Below, piece after piece: positions 57,401 through 64,000 of a stretch of DNA of 64,000 nt (positions are counted from its first letter, which is position 1; each line of letters starts with the position of its first letter). Source of the stretch: Megamerina dolium (Eukaryota; Arthropoda; Insecta; Diptera; Megamerinidae); the NCBI GenBank assembly GCA_963854835.1, contig OY978525.1, positions 24,451,253 through 24,515,252 of the forward strand, given 5' to 3'. Made by a program: the position numbers and the translations under genes. The notes under the pieces were generated by a model, which was given only the letters and a program-made list of their open reading frames with translations, was not told the origin of the DNA and made no database searches.

Positions 57401-58165
57401 AGTAGTTGCAGCCGTTGTCATCTTACTGTTTCCATTTATTCTCTCTCTCTCTCTGTCCCTCTCTCTTCTCTACAGTATATGGTCAAAAGTACTTCAAAAG
57501 AAATGAATGCAAGTGTGGGGGCGTCGTAAATGTAATTTTATAAATAAGTTAATGTCTGTGTGTGTGTGTGTCCCCGCGAAAGGGAGATAAAAAGAAAGTG
57601 GAAGTGCATTTTTATAGCACTTACGTATGACATATTTATAGTTACTAGAATATGAAAAAGCTTGGAAACAGTAAGAAAGGTCAACAGATGCGAGTGAGAG
57701 TTGCCAGTGTCTGTCAGCGCCTTCATCATGAATTGTTTTCGGTTTTCATTTGTATTAATTTTATATAATTATGTTAATTTATTAAATGAAATTTCATGAA
57801 ATCAGAACTTCTAGAAACAAGTTGAATTCTCAAATGAGTTCATACAACATTACTAAAGGTTTGAATATGAATATGTTTGAATACTACAACTGTACTTATG
57901 TTTAATGGCCAGAATTAGGAAATTTTTCAATTATAAAACTTTAAAAAATTAAATAATATAATATAATATATTTGTATCGCACTATATAGTAGATATATAC
58001 CAAATAGTACATACATATATTGTATAAGAAGGCAATTAATTTTATTATATAGTAGGTAACTACCTATCTACTCATTTATTATGTGTAAATTAGATTTGAA
58101 TGGTTTTTATTGTCATTTTAAACCCTATACCTACCTATGGACAAAGCGTTAAAAATTAACTTCAT
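54494..58165. other. AT-rich, no gene recognised
   Basis: Includes short internal repeats at 55.40-55.75 kb (AACGCTGATGGGTA / GATGCTGATGGGTA; TTCACATTGACAATATT-like), an A-run at 56376-56393, a (CT)n tract at 57440-57471 and a (TG)n run at about 57556-57571. None of the open frames is convincing. A splice-acceptor-like site is noted separately. Confidence 0.45.
57476..57529 (+). other. possible terminal exon after a strong acceptor
   Basis: A long CT-rich tract (57440-57471) ends in CTACAG, an excellent 3' splice site. The following 17 codons (YMVKSTSKEMNASVGAS) lead to a TAA at 57527-57529. It could equally be chance sequence after a microsatellite. No donor upstream has been tied to it. 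Confidence 0.2.
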
Positions 58166-58168
58166 ATA

Positions 58169-59819
58169 CAGTGGCTCACAGCTTATTTCGTACAGTGTAT
58201 ATATTTTTATGTAAATGGCTGTAACATCGAAACTAAAAAACTTATCGATAAGTTTTGAATGTAGATGTCTGTGTATGTGTTTAGTAAACCTAATAAGAAA
58301 ACGGGGAACCCCAAAAATTGTTCTTTTTGTCATGCAAGAGAGAAAAACTATTGATCAGCTGATTTTCAGCTCACATCTTATTTCGTACACAAACTTCAAT
58401 GTAAGTAAATTTCATTCTGCCGCGCAGTTACAAAGTTTTTTTGAATTGTATGAGTTTTTGGACCTTTTTAACTATTATAACAATTTTTATTATTCTTATT
58501 TTAAATAGTTAAAGTGCTGTAAATTAAACATTTAGCGTTATGGGTCGTCGTACAACGATGGAACAGCGTAAACTGGTAATTAACCATTTTAGGAAAGGTC
58601 AGAGTGTGCGAAAAATTGCTGAAATGACAAATTTAAGTGCCTCAACTGTCCAATACATCATTCAACGCTTCGTTCGCGAAAATCGGTTGGAGAACAAGGG
58701 CAGAGAAGCACCTAATAAGATTTTCAACGCATCAGACGAGCGTTATATTGTACGAAAAATTAAGAAAAATCCAAAGTTATCCACTCCGAAGTTGGCTGCA
58801 GAGGTTCAGCGTGAAATAGGAAAATCATCCAGTGCTGAAACTGTCCGACGTGTGCTGCGCAATCATGACTTGAACGGTCGAGTAGCCCGAAAGAAACCAT
58901 TCATTTCAAAAATGAATATACAACGCCGACTTGACTACGCCAAAGAGCATATTATTAAGACTCCTGCGTTCTGGAATACCGTTATTTTCGCGGATGAGTC
59001 TAAGTTTAATATTTTTGGCTCGGACGGAATGTCATATGTTTGGCGTAAAGCGAATACCGAGCTAAACAAGGAGAACCTTAAGCCCACAGTGAAGCGTGGT
59101 GGCGGTAGCGTGATGGTTTGGGCCTGTATGTCAGCAGCCGGAGTAGGTGAATTGGTTTTTATTGAGGGAACAATGGACAAAATGAAGTACCTCGAGATTC
59201 TGAAAAACAATTTACTTCAAAGTGCAGACAAACTGGGTTTGCGGGAAGAATTTCGGTACTACCAAGATAATGACCCAAAACATAAATCTGGGATTTGCAA
59301 TCTTGGCTTATTTGGAACTGCCCACACTTGATGTCTCCACCACCACAGTCATCTGACATGAATGTGATTGAAAATCTTTGGTCTATTTTGGACAATAAAA
59401 TAAGAACACACAAGATTTCTAATAAGCAAGACCTAAAGAAGGTACTAATGGAGGAATGGAAAAAAATCACACCAGACATCACTCAAAAATTGGTGGATTC
59501 AATGCCAAATAGACTCCAGGCTGTCATTAACGCTAAGGGATGTCATACTAAATATTAAAATCAACTTACTTTGTTTTTAGTTTGAACTTAAAGAGACTGT
59601 ACGAAATAAGCTGTGACATGAATTTTCCTATTTTTTTCTTATTTTATTTTTTTATAGTGTCAAACACTAAAATTTTGAAAAAGTAAATTTTGGAAAATAA
59701 AAAACAAACCTTCCTTTCAAAAATGGCAATTATATTTTGTTAAAATTTTTGCTATATTAGGAATTACGACTGCAGCAATTTTTAAACTGTCACTGTACGA
59801 AATAAGCTGGGAGCCACTG
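58169..59819 (+). mobile_element. Tc1-type element, copy 2 (IR/DR ends)
   Basis: A 1,651-bp sister of the element at 50494, between TA dinucleotides (58167-58168, 59820-59821). Outer ends CAGTGGCTCACAGCTTATTT and its inverse are present, as are the inner repeats at 58367 (CAGCTCACATCTTATTTCGT) and 59597 (CTGTACGAAATAAGCTGTGA). It lies in direct orientation 6.0 kb beyond copy 1. Confidence 0.95.
58540..59558 (+). pseudogene. Tc1 transposase (DD34E), one frameshift
   Basis: Starts MGRRTTMEQRKLVINHFRKG, the apparently original N-terminus lost in copy 1. The paired-like DNA-binding region and the first two catalytic residues (IFADESKFN, YYQDNDPKH) are intact. One base is missing in GGGATTTGCAATC near 59294 (copy 1 has GGGATTGTGCAATC), which shifts the frame before the catalytic Glu and gives a stop at 59329-59331. 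The third motif continues in the next frame (SSDMNVIENLW, with S replacing the usual P) to the normal end GCHTKY. It is therefore inactive as written. Confidence 0.92.
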
Positions 59820-59821
59820 TA

Positions 59822-61440
59822 TATGAATTATGTTGATGAAATTATTTTAGCACTATTATACTTAGGAGTAAATTTAAAATTGCATGCCTGTAGTACCATA
59901 ATTAAATGTACAGTGTTGGAAAAAGAAAAACAATCGTACGACAAAAATAATTTGTTAAAATCAAATCGTGTAACAGTATGTACATATATACACTACAGTT
60001 TAGCTGAGAAGCAAAAGAATAATGGGAATATTTATTTAAATTGAAAGCAAAAAATTTTTGCAACAATTTCTGTTCTAGATACAGCCCGAAAAAATTCATA
60101 AAGGTTGCGTTAGAAATAAGAAGGCTTTAACTTTTGAAAATTTTGAATATATATGTACAAAATTGTAACTGAAAGTTGACGAGCCTTAGAAAAAAGTATT
60201 GCATAAGAAGCTCAAATTAGGATTTATCAGTTGAAAACGAAAAATATTCGTAAAGGCATGAAATTTTTCAAGAAGACCAATTTCTGGTATATAGTAACTA
60301 TTGTAGATACAGTCCAAAAGCACGGAAGATTGTTGATAGAATTAAGAAATTTTCAAATTTTTTATAATTTCAATATGTAACAAACTGAAGCATTGGTTTT
60401 CTTAACGAAATGGCAGTTATTGAATTTTTTTTTAAAAAAAAAGTATTGCAAATTACAATTTTCAACATTACGAAGATAAAAATCATTTTATCATTCATAT
60501 TCGAAAAATATTATGAACGAATAAGACAAGAAAGCGGACACTACACGCTTCTCTTGGAAAGTTGAATGTAACATTAAATAAAAAATGTAATTTTACATGA
60601 TGACGGAAATATAAAATTTATGTTAAAATTGCTTAAAAAAAAATTATAAAAATGCAGATAAGTATTTTTTATAATTTCTAGTCCCTTTCTATAGAAATAT
60701 TGTATATTTCTGGGCATTAAATTTATTTTGTTTAGCTATTTTTTATTAACCAACACTGTAGCTCACAAAAATTTCGAATTGTAGGTGCTTTCATAAGACT
60801 AATTCATAAATGAGCCCGTTATTTATGTATATCACAATGTATTTTTTGCGCATGATTTCAAAAATTGTGGCAACTTTTCCTTTCTCTTGTTGCTGCCATG
60901 TCGGTGAATGCAATGTAATAGTCGGTACCTAAATCAAAGAAAAAAAAAAGTCACACAATACCAACTATTATATTGTAATAACAACAACACAAAACAAAGT
61001 GATCACCGCATTTGGTCAATTGCATAAATGACTGGGACTAACTAAAATGGTAATAACTACATGTTAAGCTTGCAAAAAAAAAAAAAAACTACAAAAAAAT
61101 CAAAATGAAATAAAAAGAATTAAAAAATGTCAGTTACAAAAATCGTCAAAAGTCAAGTCATCGAGTTGTTACATTAAACCAAAAAAAAATCAATAAAAAA
61201 AATGTATATATAAACAGAAAGAATACAGAGCAATAAGCCATAAAGTAAAACATCAACAAGGTTTACTCTTTAAAAATCAACAACAACAACAGCAAAACTA
61301 AAAATACAAAGTATATGCTGTAATACTTGCTATTCGCGTGTATACGAGTGTGATGCTATGAAATATGTATGCACACATATTTTACAGTTTTCTTTACTTT
61401 TTTTCCCCCTTCTATGATATTTCTTACTCATCGTCTTGGT
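59822..61440. other. AT-rich spacer
   Basis: Homopolymer-rich. No gene supported. Confidence 0.5.
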
Positions 61441-61449
61441 GTCTTGCAG

Positions 61450-61625
61450 TACGAATGAAATTGCAAATGCGAATGCCCTTTTCACGTGATAACATCTGTA
61501 GGCATATGTTCAAGCCTATACAGATGAATGCGTGCTGGCGAAAAATTTTCGCCTCATTTGTTAAAAATAAAAGTCAAGTTGATGTTGCAGTTTTTCTTCC
61601 GTTCCTCAATGTGCTAACTGCATGA
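61450..61625 (+). other. possible exon after a splice-acceptor-like site
   Basis: A pyrimidine-rich tract ends in GGTGTCTTGCAG at 61449. Beyond it a frame of 57 codons (RMKLQMRMPFSRDNICRHMF ... NVLTA) runs to a stop at 61623-61625. Composition is less AT-biased than its surroundings. No domain and no donor that can be linked, so this is only a candidate. Confidence 0.25.
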
Positions 61626-62153
61626 TGTACAGTGGTGCACTTTTTCTAGTGTAGATGCTACTCGACAGCACTTTACCGTCAAGTTTTCACCTTTCGATTC
61701 TTATAAGAAATGTTTTTGTATACATTTTGTAAAATTTTCTCATTTTTCTTACCTCTCTATTCACATTTTTCGTGCTTAATAATAATTATAGAATGTTATT
61801 GCTGGTTTTGAAATATGCATATTGTTATTTTTGAAGCATTTTCTAACTTAAAGGAAACTCGATGATGGAATAACTTCGAAATTTTCGAGATTTTCAATGT
61901 ATTTTCGAGTTTAAAGGAATAGTACTTTAAATTATTAATACCAACAATAAACGAAAATGAAGAAATTTATAAAAGCTAAGATGATCCCATTTCGTAAAGG
62001 TTCCCCGATACAAAATTCTTTATTCTACTTCAATATTACAGCACCTTTTGCACCATGTTTTAGTCTTTGAATGAATGCTTGAATAAATCTAAATACAATA
62101 TTATATTACGCATTCCTCGCATCCGCCATAATCTTATATTATATGTACACATA

Positions 62154-62161
62154 TGACGTCA
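62154..62161. promoter_or_regulatory. CRE-like palindrome TGACGTCA
   Basis: Perfect 8-bp CREB/ATF-type site, 1.0 kb from the double site at 63167. Functional status unknown. Confidence 0.25.
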
Positions 62162-63166
62162 TTGTGTAAAAACGCATGGAAATTGTAAATAAGTACAAAG
62201 AAAACAAAAAATAGTACGAGTAACAAATGAATCTTCAAGAATTAAAAGTTTCTATTTGCAGGTTTATTATTTTTGATAAAAAAAAAGACACTGCCAGACA
62301 TACCACTAGCCGAAATTCGTCTGCAGAACTTAAAAATGTTTATGTTTGTGGGTAAATCGTTTGAAAACAGTACAATTTAAAGAAAAATTTTAAACTTTTT
62401 TAACACCGCATTTTAAGAAGAGACACTTGAAACAGTCGCAAATAACATATTTTGAATCGGTTTTCCAAATTTTGTGATCATTTTTATTAATATTTTATTA
62501 TGAAAGCCAGTATCAAAGCGTGAAAAATTAGATAAAATTTTTAATTAAACAATGAATGTTTAAAAAAAGTGTTTCCAACAAGTAATTCTTTCTCGTTTAT
62601 GGCCATCGTCCGATTATTTAATCAGAATTTTTTTATTTTCTGATATCTATATCGCTTCGATGGACAACATTCTCTATAGACTTCAGAGATATTTTTAGGT
62701 ATAGGGATGGCTTTTGTTCTTTGCAACAATGGTATGTCAAATTAGGTGCCTAAGGTTTATTCCCACATCTCAACTCTAACTTTCTAACTTTGAAAAATTT
62801 GTAGTGGATCAAGTTTCAGTTCATATTCAAAGAAAATAGGCCCAAAAAGTTATTGAACATTTAAATACTTACAGCATTTTCAAATACGGGCACCGATATG
62901 CCAAGAAAACACAATCTAAAATATGATTTTATCAAAATATTTGCAATTATATCCGAAATCATCAAGTTTTAAAAGGGTAAAAGTGGAAAATAGTACATTT
63001 TTTACAGATTAGAATTCCGGTACATATTAACATCATGCAATAAACTTCTTCCTTCGGAAACTAATTTGCAGCGCCCCAATTTCATCCCTGATGATTACAT
63101 CTACTCTTGCCATTATTTCTACATTTGCATATAAATTTAAATTACATATAAAATGTCATATTGTGA

Positions 63167-63182
63167 TGACGTCATGACGTCA
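63167..63182. promoter_or_regulatory. two abutting CRE palindromes
   Basis: TGACGTCA occurs twice with no gap, a perfect 16-bp direct and inverted repeat. CREB/ATF dimers bind this core. An abutting pair by chance in AT-rich sequence is unlikely, but no promoter is identified near it. Confidence 0.35.
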
Positions 63183-63559
63183 TATCTTATCTGAAAGAAT
63201 CATTTTATTCGTTTGTACTGTTACTGTTAATTGTTATTGTTGCTTACAGGCGTAGTGCGTTATTGATTGTTAAATTATTTTTATGGTAGATATTGATATT
63301 GTACAGCAATAAAAATTGCATTTTTTGCAATATTTTCAATTAACATAATATACAATTGCATACAACTGAATATATCGCAGTCATATATACAATATACGTA
63401 TATATTACACTGTGCAACAATGTATGAGTTACGTTTTGTGGGTTGATATTGAAGTAAATTTTAATTGTTCATAGAAAAAAGTGTGTTACGTTTGAATTAG
63501 AAATCGTTAGTAATATCAAGGAAAAGTGTGTTTCGATTTTAGAGTCTACCTATTATATC

Positions 63560-64000
63560 TATGTTTATCTCCACGTCAATCTGTCAGTTGGTTCGCATGA
63601 AAATGGCCGTAATTATAGAGCGATTAAGATAAAAACTGGAATATACTATTTTTTTTAGCAGTGAACCGCTAAGTTCGAAAATGGGCGTAATTAGATGAAA
63701 ACCACGCCTACCTCCCATACAAAATAATGTTTTCAAATATATATTTTCACGCTTTGCACACAAAAATATAAAGCTATCAAGTTAAAAGTTGGTACATATG
63801 ATTATAATTACTAATTAAAATGCCAATTTGAGAACGAACGCAATTGGATTAAAATCTCGCCTACCTCCCATACAAAGGAATGTTTTCTAAATGCATATTT
63901 TCACACTTTACGCACGTAAATATAAAACTATCAAGATGAAACTCGGTGTATATAATTATATTTACTAATTAATAAACTGGTTTGAGAATATATGCAATCG
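63560..64000 (+). repeat. start of a tandem-repeat element with ~154-bp modules
   Basis: Modules containing CGCCTACCTCCCATACAAA occur at about 63705 and 63859 (about 154 bp apart), each followed by TGTTTTC-AA, TTTTCAC-CTTT and AAATATAAA-CTATCAAG. A TCTGTCAGTTGGTTCGCATG leader resembles the leader after the (GTCC)n run of the 9.7-kb element. It is probably a relative of that element, cut by the window edge. Confidence 0.6.

Larger units (their letters stand above)
61626..63560. other. AT-rich, no gene recognised
   Basis: No gene or element recognised except CRE-like sites at 62154 and 63167. Confidence 0.45.

Overview
This looks like a non-coding, transposon-rich piece of an insect nuclear genome, most probably a higher fly (Diptera, possibly a tephritid fruit fly). 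The evidence is strongly AT-rich sequence, eukaryotic tRNA genes without an encoded CCA, spliceosomal-type splice signals, many mariner/Tc1 relics, a DD41D transposase of the kind known from the 'rosa' mariners of Ceratitis, and a (GTCC)n-bearing repeat like the dipteran 'mini-me' class. No long uninterrupted host protein gene is visible. The family and genus placement is inference.

Layout. 1-4.3 kb: microsatellites, AT-rich DNA and one old SINE. 4.36-5.67 kb: a nearly complete DD41D mariner with two stop codons. 6-9.4 kb: a SINE and small local duplications. 9.74-11.35 kb: a repeat element made of about 150-bp modules. 11.4-20.2 kb: blocks of a second 150-190-bp repeat family, two well-preserved SINEs and LINE relics. 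21.4-22.3 kb: an internally deleted mariner. 24.8-26.0 kb: LINE and mariner relics. 28-29.3 kb: the largest array of the second repeat family. 30.0-30.6 kb: another mariner deletion derivative. 30.8-35.2 kb: the best candidate for a host gene, a first coding exon and a phase-compatible alanine/serine/proline-rich exon. 36.6-37.2 kb: a SINE inserted in a SINE. 39.1-40.75 kb: the RNase H end of a LINE beside a broken mariner. 41.3-46.2 kb: more SINEs and a mariner relic. 49.4-53.6 kb: a tRNA cluster (Leu-AAG, two identical Val-TAC, one Val pseudogene) containing a Tc1 element. 53.87-54.49 kb: a pogo/Tigger deletion derivative. 58.17-59.82 kb: a second copy of the Tc1 element. The last 0.5 kb begins another tandem-repeat element.

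The likely functional units are the three tRNA genes and perhaps the split gene at 31-35 kb. The rest is mostly mobile DNA. At least eight mariner/Tc1/pogo lineages and one dominant tRNA-derived SINE family account for most recognisable sequence. The most notable observations are the SINE family with a T-rich 3' tail and clear target-site duplications, the inverted repeat block at 18.4 kb, the tRNA-Val tandem duplication caught in mid-decay, and the paired Tc1 copies with two-repeat (IR/DR) ends.
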